Assembly (NCBI RefSeq): GCF_028368975.1
Contig: NZ_JAQNDM010000002.1
Span: 8,984,425 to 9,048,424 of the forward strand
Direction of reading: 5' to 3'
Source: Stigmatella ashevillena
GTDB lineage: Bacteria; Myxococcota; Myxococcia; Myxococcales; Myxococcaceae
DNA: 64,000 nucleotides
Within the stretch, counting starts at the first letter, position 1. Every line of letters begins with the position of its first letter. This document shows, piece by piece, positions 1 through 9,094 of the stretch. The position numbers and the translations under genes are program-made. Under the pieces are notes generated by a model. The model had not been told where the DNA came from, did not search any database, and saw only the letters and a program-made list of their open reading frames with translations.

Positions 1-497
1 TGCCCTTCACCCTGGCGGCGGGGGGGCTGGCGGTGCTGCTCTGGGGCTTTCTCTTCTTCACGCGGCCGGGGCTGGTGCTTCGCTCGGTGGGGGAGAACCC
101 CGCGGCGGCGGACGCGCTGGGCATTCCCGTGTTGGCGGTGCGCTACCTGGCGGTGGCCTTCGGCGGAGCCCTGGCGGGAGTGGCCGGGGCCTTTCTCTCG
201 CTGGCCTATCAGCCCGCGTGGACCGATGGCATGACGGCCGGGCTGGGGTGGATCGCCGTGGCGCTCGTCATCTTCTCGGGCTGGCATCCGCTGCGTGCCG
301 TGCTGGGCGCCGTGTTCTTCGGGCTGCTGTACTATTTGCAGTTCCGGCTCCAGTCACAGAGCCAGGTGCCCACCGAGCTGTTCGCGGCCATGCCGTACTT
401 GCTGGTGGTGGGCGTGTTGGCGCTGGCGGGCGTGCGCCGTTCGCGGGGAGCGGCCCCGGCGGCGCTGGGCAGATCTTACCAACGCGGTGAGCGATGA
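1..497 (+). CDS. BMP-type (nucleoside) ABC transporter permease, 3' part
   Basis: The reading frame is open from base 3, so the 5' end lies outside the window; about 165 C-terminal residues remain. It is a hydrophobic membrane protein with roughly five helices. The segment GENPAAADALGIPV is the cytoplasmic loop typical of RbsC/YufQ-like permeases that work with BMP-family binding proteins. The stop is 16 bases before the start of a BMP-type binding protein, which fits one operon importing nucleosides or a similar small solute. Family membership is clear; the substrate is inferred from the family only. Confidence 0.88.
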   Translation, partial: PFTLAAGGLAVLLWGFLFFTRPGLVLRSVGENPAAADALGIPVLAVRYLAVAFGGALAGVAGAFLSLAYQPAWTDGMTAGLGWIAVALVIFSGWHPLRAVLGAVFFGLLYYLQFRLQSQSQVPTELFAAMPYLLVVGVLALAGVRRSRGAAPAALGRSYQRGER

Positions 498-513
498 GAG
501 AGGAGCGGGGACG

Positions 514-1662
514 ATGAGAGGACACGGGTGGCTGGCGCTGCTGGTGCTGGGGCTGTGTAGCGCGGCACAGGCCGAGGAGCAGAAGTTCAAGGCGTGCTTC
601 ATCTATGTGGGGCCGGTCGGGGACATCGGCTGGAGCTACGCGCACGACGAGGCGCGCAAGCTGACCCTGAAGGAATTTCCCTGGCTGGAGACGCAGTACG
701 TGGAATCCGTTCCCGAAGGGCAGGCGCTGCCGGTGATCGACCGGCTGGTGAAGGGGGGCTGCAAGGCCGTCTTCACCACCAGCTTCGGCTTCATGGACCA
801 GACGCTGGAGGCGGCGAAGAAGTACCCGGAGGTGGTGTTCGCTCACGCCACGGGCTTCAAGCGCGCGCCCAACATGGCGACGTACATGGCGGACTTCTAC
901 CAAGTCTACTACCTCAACGGATTGATGGCGGGCGCGCTGACGAAGACGGGGAAGGTGGGCTACGTGGCGGCCTTCCCCATTCCGGAGCTGAAGCGTCACA
1001 TCTCCGCCTTCGCGCTGGGCGTCCGAGCGGTCAACCCGGAGGCGACGGTGAACGTGAAGTGGATCAACTCCTGGGTCAGCCCCACCAAGGCGCGCGAGGC
1101 AGCCGAGGCGCTGATGGCCGAGGGCAATGACGTGCTCGCCTTCACCGAGGACACGGCCACGGTGGTGCAGGCGGCGGGCCGCAAGAAGGTGCCCGTCTTC
1201 GCGCACTACTCTCCCATGCACCGGTTCTCGCCGGACTTCGTCGTGTCCGGGCAGCTCGTGCACTGGGAGAAGATCTACATCGACTTCCTGAAGAAGGTGC
1301 GGGACGGCACGTACGCACCGGGCAAGTTGCAGGACGTGGACTACTGGTGGTTGCTGCGCGAAGGCGCGGTGGAGCTGGGTGCGCAGCCCGGCATGCCCAT
1401 CAACCCCAAGTGGGTGGACGCGCTGAAGAAGGCGCAGATGACGGTGGAGGGCAAGCCGGTGTCCGTGCACGACCGGGTGATGACGCTGCTCAAGGACATG
1501 TCCTCGAGCAAGCCCGGCTTTGACCCCTTCCAGGGCCCGCTGACGGACCGCCAGGGCAAGGCGCGGGTGCCCGCGGGCAAAGGCATGTCCATCCAGGAGC
1601 TGAACCAGATGCAGTGGGTGGTGCCCGGCGTGGTGGGGCCCGTGGCCGACGAGCCCAAGTAG
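514..1662 (+). CDS. BMP family ABC transporter substrate-binding protein
   Basis: A 382-residue exported protein. The ATG at 514 has AGGAG at 501-505. It starts a signal peptide (MRGHGWLALLVLGLCSAAQA, cut before EE) with an ordinary Ala-X-Ala site and no lipobox. The mature part opens with KACFIYVGPVGDIGWSY, the start of the BMP/Med/PnrA periplasmic-binding fold. Family members bind purine nucleosides and deliver them to an RbsC-like permease, which here is the gene just upstream. In-frame sequence upstream of 514 lies inside the permease gene and is not expected to be translated. The exact ligand cannot be read from the sequence. Confidence 0.9.
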   Translation: MRGHGWLALLVLGLCSAAQAEEQKFKACFIYVGPVGDIGWSYAHDEARKLTLKEFPWLETQYVESVPEGQALPVIDRLVKGGCKAVFTTSFGFMDQTLEAAKKYPEVVFAHATGFKRAPNMATYMADFYQVYYLNGLMAGALTKTGKVGYVAAFPIPELKRHISAFALGVRAVNPEATVNVKWINSWVSPTKAREAAEALMAEGNDVLAFTEDTATVVQAAGRKKVPVFAHYSPMHRFSPDFVVSGQLVHWEKIYIDFLKKVRDGTYAPGKLQDVDYWWLLREGAVELGAQPGMPINPKWVDALKKAQMTVEGKPVSVHDRVMTLLKDMSSSKPGFDPFQGPLTDRQGKARVPAGKGMSIQELNQMQWVVPGVVGPVADEPK

Positions 1663-1786
1663 GACGGGGCCAGGGAGAGCCATTCACTCCAGGACGTATT
1701 GAAGCGCCTGGGCTCTTGTTTCCATGGTCACTCTCCCGGCAAGGGGGGTAGGAGGGGCCGTATTCCCCCTTCGTGGACAGGAAGAC

Positions 1787-3445
1787 ATGACCATCGGGAA
1801 GAAGATCGTGACGGGGTTCGGCCTGTGCTTGCTGGTGCTGCTGGCCGTGGCCCTTGTGGCTTTTCAGGGCGCGGAGCAGCTGGTGCGGACCTCCGATGAT
1901 GTCGTGACGAGCCGTGAGCAGGCGCGCTACCTGCGCGAGGTGCGCACCATGCTCCTGGATGCGGAGACGGCCCAGCGAGGGTTTCTCCTCACGGGACAAG
2001 AGCGCTACCTGGATCCGTATGCGCGCGCCCTTCCGAACATCGAGACGGACCTCGAAGCGCTGAAGCGGGCTTTCAAGAATGAGCCCCAGCAGGAGGTGCG
2101 GCTGGCCCGGTTGGAGCGGCAGATCCGGGAGAAGCTGGTCGAGTTGGCGGACACCATCCGCCTGCGCCGGGAGCAGGGGTTCGAGGTTGCACAGGCGGTG
2201 GTGCTGACGGACAAGGGCAAGCTGCTCATGCAGGACATCCGCCAGAGCATCGACGAGATGTTGGTGGTGGGCGACGAGCGCTGGGTTCAGGCGGCGGACA
2301 ATGCGCAGCGCAACGCCCAGCGGAGCATCCTGTTTCTGAGCGTGGGCACGCTGCTGGGGTTCATCATCGTCGGCCTGGGCAGCTACGTCATCACCCGGGG
2401 CATCACCGTTCCGTTGGGGCGACTGATGTCCGGGGTGGAGTTCTTCACGCGAGGCAACCTGTCCCACCGCATCGAGGTGCACAACGAGGACGAGACGGGG
2501 AGGCTGGCGCGCGCCTTCAACGCCATGGCCGAGCGGCGCCAGGAGTCCGAGGCCCAACTGGGGCGCCAGTCCGAGCAGCGTGAGCAGACGCTCCGCACGG
2601 TGGCTGAGTTCGTCAACCAGCTGGCCGGGGCCAGCTCGGAGATCCTCTCCAGCACCAGCGAGCAGGTGGCCAGTGCCCAGGAGCAGGGCAGCGCCGTGGC
2701 CGAGACGGTGAGCACGGTGGAGGAGATCGCCCAGACGTCCGAAGAGGCCGCCGGGCGCGCCCGGGCGGTGAGCGAGTCGGCGCGCCAGTCCGAGGAGCTG
2801 GGCAAGGGAGGCCGCCGGGCAGTGGACGAGGCGGTGGGCGCCATGGCCACGGTGAGGGAGCAGGTGGAGTCCATCGCCACGCGCATCCTGGCGCTGGCCG
2901 AGCAGGCGCAGGCCATTGGGGACATCATCAACACGGTGAATGACATCTCCGAGCAGACGCACATGCTGGCGCTCAACGCCTCCATCGAGGCCAGCCGCGC
3001 CGGAGAGCACGGGCGGGGCTTCGCGGTGGTGGCCACGGAGGTGAAGGCGCTGGCGGACCAGTCCAAGAAGGCCACCGCCCAGGTGAGGCAGATTCTCGGC
3101 CACATCCAGAAGGCGACGCACTCGGCGGTGATGACGACGGAGGAGGGGACCAAGAGCGTGGCGACGGCGACGCGCGTGGTGGGGCAGGCGGGCAGCTCCA
3201 TCCAGACGCTGGGAGAAATCCTGGCGCAGGCCTCGCTCACGGCGGCGCAGATCGCCGCGTCGGCCAACCAGCAGGCCACGGGCATCGGGCAGATCCGTCA
3301 GGCGATGCGGGATGTGAACCAGTCGGCGCAGCAGACGCTGGCCTCCACCCGGCAGACGGAGCGCGCGGTGCAGGATCTCAACACCATGGGGCTCAAGCTC
3401 AAGGGCCTGCTGAGCGAGTTCGGACGCAACGCGAAGGCCGCGTAA
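1787..3445 (+). CDS. Methyl-accepting chemotaxis protein with CHASE3 sensor
   Basis: A 552-residue transmembrane chemoreceptor. Order: TM1 about 7-29; a periplasmic CHASE3-like helical domain about 40-170 ([19 protein letters not shown] is the CHASE3 signature); TM2 about 179-205; HAMP about 205-255; then a long coiled-coil signalling domain. The conserved hairpin tip is at about 380-428 ([21 protein letters not shown]), where CheW and CheA dock. The ATG at 1787 is preferred over an in-frame codon at 1724 because it has AGGAAG just upstream and begins right at TM1. No C-terminal CheR/CheB-tethering pentapeptide is seen (ends NAKAA). No che genes are nearby, so it is an orphan receptor. Confidence 0.93.
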   Translation: MTIGKKIVTGFGLCLLVLLAVALVAFQGAEQLVRTSDDVVTSREQARYLREVRTMLLDAETAQRGFLLTGQERYLDPYARALPNIETDLEALKRAFKNEPQQEVRLARLERQIREKLVELADTIRLRREQGFEVAQAVVLTDKGKLLMQDIRQSIDEMLVVGDERWVQAADNAQRNAQRSILFLSVGTLLGFIIVGLGSYVITRGITVPLGRLMSGVEFFTRGNLSHRIEVHNEDETGRLARAFNAMAERRQESEAQLGRQSEQREQTLRTVAEFVNQLAGASSEILSSTSEQVASAQEQGSAVAETVSTVEEIAQTSEEAAGRARAVSESARQSEELGKGGRRAVDEAVGAMATVREQVESIATRILALAEQAQAIGDIINTVNDISEQTHMLALNASIEASRAGEHGRGFAVVATEVKALADQSKKATAQVRQILGHIQKATHSAVMTTEEGTKSVATATRVVGQAGSSIQTLGEILAQASLTAAQIAASANQQATGIGQIRQAMRDVNQSAQQTLASTRQTERAVQDLNTMGLKLKGLLSEFGRNAKAA

Positions 3446-3469
3446 GCCTCTCCTTGAGACTTCCGCGGG

Positions 3470-3507
3470 CTTGAGGCGCTGGGCACGGTGGGCTCCAGCG
3501 CCCCAAG
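3470..3507. terminator. Hairpin between convergent genes
   Basis: The inverted repeat GGCGCTGG (3475-3482) / CCAGCGCC (3495-3502) is extended by CTTG (3470-3473) / CAAG (3504-3507) across one mismatch. It lies between the stop codons of the chemoreceptor (+) and the lipoprotein (-), where a bidirectional terminator is expected. There is no clear U-tract, so termination is inferred from the hairpin and its position. Confidence 0.5.
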
Positions 3508-3514
3508 TCGAGGG

Positions 3515-4165
3515 TTATTCGAGGGACGGCGGACGCTTGGCGGGGACGCAGCGCATCTGGGTGGGATCGCAGGTGACGGCGAAGTCGGGGTTGATGACCG
3601 TCGCACTCTGGCAAAGCGAGTCATCAGGCCCGCCCGTCACCCCCTGGCAGTCCACGTCTCCGGGCCACATGGCCCAGACTTCGTACTGCGCGGTGCACCC
3701 GTTCTCGGTGTACTCCAGGTCCGCCACGAGCTGGGTGCCCGGTGCCTGCGGCAGGGCCAGCACCCGGACGTTGTCCCACCGGTAGATGATGTCCTGGGCG
3801 GCAACCCCATCCGAGGCTGGCGTGTGCTTCTCCGCCACCGCCACGTTCGTGGCGGAGCAGAAGCCTTCGGCATCCGACTCCTTGGCCAGCGCCCCGAGCG
3901 AGTAGGACAGGCGCTCCGGGTCCAGTGCATCGAGCGCGGCGAGCGTCGCGGGCTTCAGCGAGAGGCGCTCGTCCCCCGAGGGGGTGGAGAACTTCAGGAT
4001 GCCGATCTGTTCGCCCGCTTTGATGGGACAGGCACTCGTGCCTTTGGGCTTGTAGGTGGCCGCCCATTCGAGGCTCTGCACGGGACAGCCGATGGGGGGC
4101 TGCTCCGAGTCACAGGAGGTGGCGAAGGCGGCGAGCGTGAGCAGTCCGAGGATTCGTTGATTCAT
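3515..4165 (-). CDS. Small lipoprotein encoded after a TonB receptor
   Basis: A 216-residue predicted lipoprotein: MNQRILGLLTLAAFATSC with the lipobox Cys at about 18, followed directly by Asp. The mature protein is acidic and rich in Cys (for example GFCSATN, NGCTAQYEVW, VDCQG, CDPTQMRC), suggesting disulfides in the periplasm or at the surface. I do not recognise a named family. It starts 28 bases after the stop of the TonB-dependent receptor on the same strand, so the two are probably cotranscribed. By analogy with SusC/SusD-like and other receptor-lipoprotein pairs it may help capture the receptor's ligand; that role is inference. The start codon has only a weak upstream ribosome site. 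Confidence 0.82.
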   Translation of the reverse strand: MNQRILGLLTLAAFATSCDSEQPPIGCPVQSLEWAATYKPKGTSACPIKAGEQIGILKFSTPSGDERLSLKPATLAALDALDPERLSYSLGALAKESDAEGFCSATNVAVAEKHTPASDGVAAQDIIYRWDNVRVLALPQAPGTQLVADLEYTENGCTAQYEVWAMWPGDVDCQGVTGGPDDSLCQSATVINPDFAVTCDPTQMRCVPAKRPPSLE

Positions 4166-4193
4166 GGGAGTGTTCTTTCCGGACGGCAGTGGC

Positions 4194-7100
4194 TTAGAAG
4201 GAGACCCGGGCGCCCAAGCGGACAGAGCGCGGTGCCTGGTAAGCGGTGGGCTTGCCGAAGTTCTTATTGACGGAGGCCGGATCGAGCGGATTGCCATCCG
4301 TGTCCACCACCTTCGAGGGCAGATCCCCAGGGGTTCCATCCTCGATGGGGAGCACCGCCGAGTACGTGTAGTTCTGGTCGTACGCGGTGGCCGCCTGGAA
4401 GTTGAAGAGGTTGAAGACATCCACGCTGAACGAGGCGGTGAGGTCCCTCGTCATCTTGTAGGTGACGGCCAGTCGGCTGTCGAAGCGGTGCACCCAGGGC
4501 AGTCGGCCCGCGGAGCCACGCTCGAGGATATAGGCCTGGCCTGCGCCGTAGTCCTCGTGCGCGCCCAGGTAGCTGTAGGGAGTTCCCGAGGCGCCCCGGT
4601 ACGACATGCCGAGGTTCAGGCTCAGGTCCGGTCGCAAGACAAACTCCCGCGCGCCGAACACCTTGAACTGGTGCGTGCGGTCCGCGGGCAGCGAGCCCGA
4701 GCGGTTGGGCAGCAGGGACACCAGGTCGAAGTCAGAGTTGATGTTTGGGTCGAGCTGGCCCGTGTCGCTGCGGAACAGGCCCTCGTAGTTGCCGCGCAGG
4801 TAGGACAGCGTGTAGCTGGCCTGGGCCAGCCAGAGGTCCGCGAAGTTCCTCTGGAGGAACACCGTGCCCGCATCGTAGGTGCGCTTGGGCTCCACGAAGT
4901 CCGTGGCGAAGCCTCGTCCCGGGTTGCCGATGAAGTAGGTATTTCCGTCATCCCGGCTCATGTCCTCGATGGCCATGTTGAGCGAGCGCCGGGTGTAGGA
5001 AAGGCCCGCGCGGGTGTTGAAGGGCAGCTCGTACTCGCCGCCCACCACGAACTCGTCCGAGGACTGGGGCTCGATGCTCGGATCGACGATGGTGGCGCCC
5101 GCGCCCACCGTCTCCCAGCGCCGGCTGGGATCCAACAGGGGCCGGTAGGGCTGGCGCGCGGCGTCGGTGTTGCAGACGCCCTGCTGCTGGTTGGGATCCA
5201 GCGGATTGCACACCCCCGAGTCCTTGTGCGAGCGGATGCCGGGCTCGCCCGGGAACGAGCGGTCCACCATGTCCAGGGGGACGCTCTCGTAGTAGCGGGC
5301 GTAGCTGGCGAAGAGCTTGGCGCGGCCCGTGCGGGTGGGGTCGACGATGACGCCCAGGCGCGGGGACCACTGATTGGCCAGCACCAGGGCGAGCTTGTCG
5401 CCCCCGATGAGCCGCTGGGTGTCATAGCGGAAGCCCACGTTGAGCGTGGCGATGTCGAACACGCTCCAGCTGTCCTGGAGGAAGGCGCCGATGGCGTTGG
5501 ACTTGGAGATCCGCTTCTGGGCCTGTTCGATCTCCACCTGATCCGGCCCCACCAGGTAGCCGTACTGGCGGTAGTCCAGGAAGTAGTCGCCCTCATCCGA
5601 CTCGATGAGGATGTTCCTGCCGCTCAGCGAGCGCGTGTGGTCGTAGCGCATCTGCTCGGCATCCACGCCCGCCTTGAAGACGTGCTGCCCTGCGGCCTTG
5701 AGCAGAAACGTGCCGATGACCTTGCCCTGGAGCCGGTCCAGCGTCGCCTCGTCCAGGCGGCCGGGACCGCCCGTCACGTAGTTGAGGACGGGACAGAGGG
5801 TGGGCACCGCGGGATGGGTGGAGCGGCAGGCGGACAGCTCGGCGAAGGGCTCGAACTCGTCGACGGAGTGCTGGCTGGGGGTGGTGCGCTGCCAGGTGGT
5901 GTTGGACAGGCCCGCCAACCCCTCCATGCTCCCGCCGAGGGTGCCGTCCGAGGCACGGACCGCCATGGTCTGGTGGTGCCAGCCCGCGGTGGCGTTGAAG
6001 AGCAGGCGCTTGTCGAGCCACGCAGAGGACCACTTGACGCTGGCATCCCGCCCATTGGAGATGCGCTGGGTGGCCAGGGCGGAGGGCAGCCCGGAGATGC
6101 GCTCGACCTCCGGGGCGCCCGTGCGCTCGTTGATGGAGAAGCGGCCATCGCCTCCCGCGGAGGTGGGGGTGCCCGTCAGCGACACCGTCACGTTGTGGTC
6201 CTCATTGATGAGGTACGTGAGCTTGCCGATGTATTGGAAGGACTGTTGATCCGCGAAGTAGCTGCTGCTCGTGCCCTCGATGGCCCGGGTCTGGGTGAAG
6301 CCTCGCTCGTCCTGGAACGGCTGGCCGTCGTCTCCCAGCACCAGGGCGTTCAGGTTGCGCTCGAGCTCGTAGCGGGTGAACGAGGGGGCGATGCCGCCGT
6401 AGAACCACAGCTTGTCCTTGAGGATGGGCCCGCCCAGCTCGGCGCCGAAGTCTCCCAGGTTCCACAGCGAGGACTGGCCAGAGATGGTGCCCGCCTCCTG
6501 GCGGATCTCCGTGCCCCGCGCGGAGAATGAGCCTGGGGTGATGTTGCCAAACACCGAGCCATGGAACTCGTTGGAGCCGGACTTGGTCACCGCGTTGACG
6601 ACGCCGCCCGTGGAGCGGCCGTACTCCGGCAGGTAGCCGCCGCTGATGACGTTCACCTCGCCGATGAACTCGATGCTCAGCGGGGAACCGTTGACGCCGA
6701 AGCCGGGATCATTCACCGAGACCCCATCGACGATGTACTGGTTCTCGGGGGAGGTGGCCCCGCTGATGGAGGTGCCGTAGGTGTCCGAGTTGGCCCCGGG
6801 CGCCAGCTCCGCCAGCGACTCGAAGGAGCGCGACGCGGCGCCCTTGCCGCTGGGGGAGACGACGGCGATGTTGCGCAAGAAGGACGAGTTGACGTTCACC
6901 CCCGTGGAGGTGGAGCCGATGTCCACCGTGGGCGCCTGGCCCACGACGATCATCTCCTCGCCGGCGAGGGACTCGGGCAGCAACTCCACGTTGACGCGCA
7001 CCGAGTAGTCCAACCGGACCGTGATGCCCTCGCGCGTGTACGGCTTGAAGGACTCTTTCTCGAAGCGAAGCGTGTACACGCCCGGCGGCAACTGGGGGAT

Positions 7101-7316
7101 GCGGTACTCCCCTGCGGAGCCCGTCACCACCGTTTGCTCACCTTGGAGATTGGGAGAGGTGGCAACCACCACCACGTCCGCGGCGGGTTGCTTGTTCGAG
7201 GCATCGACCACGGTGCCCAGGAGGACCGAGGTGCCTTGGGCCAGGGCATTGCTGCCTAAAAGCCCGATGAACAGCACCAAAAGGCGACAACAACGGCGGT
7301 TGCTTCTATCTGTCAT
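4194..7316 (-). CDS. TonB-dependent outer-membrane receptor, Oar-like
   Basis: A 1040-residue outer-membrane protein. Order: signal peptide (residues 1-26, ending SNALA); a carboxypeptidase regulatory-like beta-sandwich about 28-105 (GTVVDASNKQPAADVVVVA, GEYRIPQLPPGVYTLRFEK); a plug domain about 120-270 (ENQYIVDGVSVNDPGFG, GRSTGGVVNAVTKSGSNEF); then a long beta-barrel ending in Phe (GARVSF), as outer-membrane barrels do. This architecture matches the Oar family, abundant in myxobacteria and used for uptake of large ligands or for protein secretion. ATG at 7316 is chosen because it starts the signal peptide; 52 more codons are open upstream. A lipoprotein gene follows on the same strand. Confidence 0.93.
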   Translation of the reverse strand: MTDRSNRRCCRLLVLFIGLLGSNALAQGTSVLLGTVVDASNKQPAADVVVVATSPNLQGEQTVVTGSAGEYRIPQLPPGVYTLRFEKESFKPYTREGITVRLDYSVRVNVELLPESLAGEEMIVVGQAPTVDIGSTSTGVNVNSSFLRNIAVVSPSGKGAASRSFESLAELAPGANSDTYGTSISGATSPENQYIVDGVSVNDPGFGVNGSPLSIEFIGEVNVISGGYLPEYGRSTGGVVNAVTKSGSNEFHGSVFGNITPGSFSARGTEIRQEAGTISGQSSLWNLGDFGAELGGPILKDKLWFYGGIAPSFTRYELERNLNALVLGDDGQPFQDERGFTQTRAIEGTSSSYFADQQSFQYIGKLTYLINEDHNVTVSLTGTPTSAGGDGRFSINERTGAPEVERISGLPSALATQRISNGRDASVKWSSAWLDKRLLFNATAGWHHQTMAVRASDGTLGGSMEGLAGLSNTTWQRTTPSQHSVDEFEPFAELSACRSTHPAVPTLCPVLNYVTGGPGRLDEATLDRLQGKVIGTFLLKAAGQHVFKAGVDAEQMRYDHTRSLSGRNILIESDEGDYFLDYRQYGYLVGPDQVEIEQAQKRISKSNAIGAFLQDSWSVFDIATLNVGFRYDTQRLIGGDKLALVLANQWSPRLGVIVDPTRTGRAKLFASYARYYESVPLDMVDRSFPGEPGIRSHKDSGVCNPLDPNQQQGVCNTDAARQPYRPLLDPSRRWETVGAGATIVDPSIEPQSSDEFVVGGEYELPFNTRAGLSYTRRSLNMAIEDMSRDDGNTYFIGNPGRGFATDFVEPKRTYDAGTVFLQRNFADLWLAQASYTLSYLRGNYEGLFRSDTGQLDPNINSDFDLVSLLPNRSGSLPADRTHQFKVFGAREFVLRPDLSLNLGMSYRGASGTPYSYLGAHEDYGAGQAYILERGSAGRLPWVHRFDSRLAVTYKMTRDLTASFSVDVFNLFNFQAATAYDQNYTYSAVLPIEDGTPGDLPSKVVDTDGNPLDPASVNKNFGKPTAYQAPRSVRLGARVSF

Positions 7317-7390
7317 GGAACGCGATGCCCGGTGGAGGGGAGCTGGGTTCGCACCGGGTCTCCTCGGGGTGCGCAGCAGAAGCTCAGAGG

Positions 7391-7430
7391 CTGAGAAAAG
7401 CAAGCCTTCTTGTATACGATTCTGAGAAAA
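7391..7430 (-). promoter_or_regulatory. Paired 9-base direct repeats upstream of the TonB receptor
   Basis: CTGAGAAAA occurs at 7391-7399 and again at 7422-7430, start-to-start 31 bases (about three helical turns), in the 115-base leader of the minus-strand receptor gene. Repeats on one helix face suggest two protomers of a DNA-binding regulator. This is a pattern observation only; the regulator is unknown. Confidence 0.35.
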
Positions 7431-7431
7431 A

Positions 7432-8307
7432 TCAGATCGCGAGGGAGGACGTCTCGCGTGGCTGTCTTTCATGGGCCGCGAGCACCGCCGCGAACGCGTA
7501 CCAGCCCAGCACGGGGCCTGCTCCCGCGCCCATCCATGGAACCGGGAAGTTCCCGAAGAACGTGACCGCCAAGGTGAGGGCTGTGTAGAGCCCGAAGCCG
7601 ATGGCGGCCCGTGCGTGCGCGGGATGGGGGTTCCGGGCGGCGTGCAGGAACACGAGCAGCACCAGCGCGCCGACCGCCAGGGTGGCGCCGATCCATTCGG
7701 GGCCCCGCGCGGCCGCGAGAAAGAGGATCCGCTCGACGTGGTCCACGGCGGGCAGCGGATCGACCCGGGTCCAGGTGAATCCCGCGAGCACCGCCATCAG
7801 GCCTCCCAGGGCCATTCGCGGGGCGACTCCGAACAGGTGGTTTCCCACGAGCAGGGCCAGGGCTCCTCCCGCGAGCGCGCTGGCCTGAGCGGCGTCCGGC
7901 TGGGCCAGGTGAATCAGCTGTGCCCCCAGCGCGAGCACGGCGGAGGTCTTCCTCACCGCGGGATGTGAGGCGCTCATTCCCGCAAGAATCCAAGGCAGGA
8001 AGGCCGCGGAGGCGTTCAGGCGCACAGGCCCTATTGAGAGCCAACGGTGCACCCCTTCGATTCCGGGGGACACGAGGGTTGCGACCAGGGCGATGAACGT
8101 GGCGATGGCCATTCCATGAAGGGCCCGGTCTCTTCCTGCACGGGAGAGGCGAAGGAATCCAAGCGCGCAGGCTCCGCCGAGCAGGCACGCCAGCACGTTT
8201 GGCAGGAATGCCCTGGCGCTGCTGGCGCCCGCGTTGGCCACGGCGGCGCCGAGAAGGATGGCCGGGAGGGGCGCCAGGAGAAACAGTGTGAGATGAAGAG
8301 GTCGCAT
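7432..8307 (-). CDS. Divergent SEDS-like (FtsW/RodA-related) membrane protein
   Basis: A 291-residue integral membrane protein with about nine to ten hydrophobic segments. Several SEDS landmarks appear in the usual order: GVHRWLSIGP (85-94) resembles the GxRRWLxLGP loop; QPD (136-138) matches the conserved QPDLGT; LPAVDHVE (185-192) aligns with the LPExHTD loop that carries the catalytic Asp, here Glu192; GNFPVPWMGAGAG (252-264) resembles the PLPFVSYGGSS segment. It is shorter than true SEDS glycosyltransferases (about 370-420 residues) and lacks QPSE (NASA here). The start could also be 8337. Function is unproven: a degenerate or specialised relative of the peptidoglycan polymerases. Confidence 0.6.
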   Translation of the reverse strand: MRPLHLTLFLLAPLPAILLGAAVANAGASSARAFLPNVLACLLGGACALGFLRLSRAGRDRALHGMAIATFIALVATLVSPGIEGVHRWLSIGPVRLNASAAFLPWILAGMSASHPAVRKTSAVLALGAQLIHLAQPDAAQASALAGGALALLVGNHLFGVAPRMALGGLMAVLAGFTWTRVDPLPAVDHVERILFLAAARGPEWIGATLAVGALVLLVFLHAARNPHPAHARAAIGFGLYTALTLAVTFFGNFPVPWMGAGAGPVLGWYAFAAVLAAHERQPRETSSLAI

Positions 8308-8348
8308 GGCTTGCTGCACGGACGGTGCCCAAACCATAGACTGGCGCC

Positions 8349-9089
8349 ATGCCCGACGCGTACCGGTTCCTGGTGGATGAGCACATTCCCGTGCTCAAAC
8401 TGCATTTCGAACCCCGGCCTGGCCCGGCTGTCCTCGTCCTGCACGGTTTGGGAGCGAACGCCGACACCCAATACGGGGAATTGAACGCACTCGCCCACTG
8501 GGGGTTGAGCGCCGTGGGGGTGGACGCTCCGCACCATGGGGCCCGGCGCGATGCGTGGCTCGATGAGATGGCGAGGCTCGGCCCGCCCGAGTCCCATGCC
8601 CGCCTGCTGCATGCCATTCGTGCGTCCACCCGGGATGTGTCACGCGTCATCGACCACGTGGTGCGTGAGGGCCATGGACCCATCGGGCTCGTGGGCATCT
8701 CGTTCGGTGCGTACACGGCACTGGCGGTGGCCGCGGAGGACTCGCGGGTCCAGGCGACCGTGTCGCTGCTGGGCTCGCCGGACTGGTCACCCCGCGAGGG
8801 GCCCATCACCGAGGAGATTCGCGAATTGATGTGCCATGCCCCCGTCCACCGCCCGTGGGACTGCGCGCGCCACCCCTTGCTGCTGGTGAACGCAGGCCGA
8901 GACACGGTCGTCCCTCCGCACTGGGCCCGCGACTTCGCCCAGACCTGCTGGGAGCGGTTTTCCGGGTGGGACTCGCACGTCGAATACGTCGAGTACCCGG
9001 AGTCGGAGCACATGATGCGGCAGCAGGATTGGGAGGCGTGCTGGGACCGGTCGCTGCGCTTTCTCCGCCGCCACCTCTACAAGGAGTGA
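8349..9089 (+). CDS. Alpha/beta hydrolase
   Basis: A 246-residue cytoplasmic alpha/beta hydrolase without signal peptide. Visible parts: the oxyanion region LHGLGAN (31-37), the nucleophile elbow GISFG with Ser118, a probable catalytic acid Asp185 in NAGRDTVVP, and a C-terminal His221 in SEHMMRQ. The size and HGLGAN...DAPHHG pattern resemble small esterase/dienelactone-hydrolase-like enzymes. Substrate unknown. It is transcribed divergently from the SEDS-like membrane gene (starts 41 bases apart) and converges with the GlxA-type regulator, so it is probably monocistronic. Confidence 0.85.
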   Translation: MPDAYRFLVDEHIPVLKLHFEPRPGPAVLVLHGLGANADTQYGELNALAHWGLSAVGVDAPHHGARRDAWLDEMARLGPPESHARLLHAIRASTRDVSRVIDHVVREGHGPIGLVGISFGAYTALAVAAEDSRVQATVSLLGSPDWSPREGPITEEIRELMCHAPVHRPWDCARHPLLLVNAGRDTVVPPHWARDFAQTCWERFSGWDSHVEYVEYPESEHMMRQQDWEACWDRSLRFLRRHLYKE

Positions 9090-9094
9090 CGGAC

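Noticed and set aside
268-1683. Long minus-strand frame opposite the binding-protein gene
   Set aside because: Composition (runs of Arg, His, Leu) is that of a shadow frame; the plus strand encodes a well-defined BMP protein.
4164-6530. Long plus-strand open frame (788 codons) opposite the TonB receptor
   Set aside because: High G+C produces long antisense frames; the protein is low-complexity Gly/Ala/Arg/His-rich with no domain, while the minus strand encodes a clear receptor.
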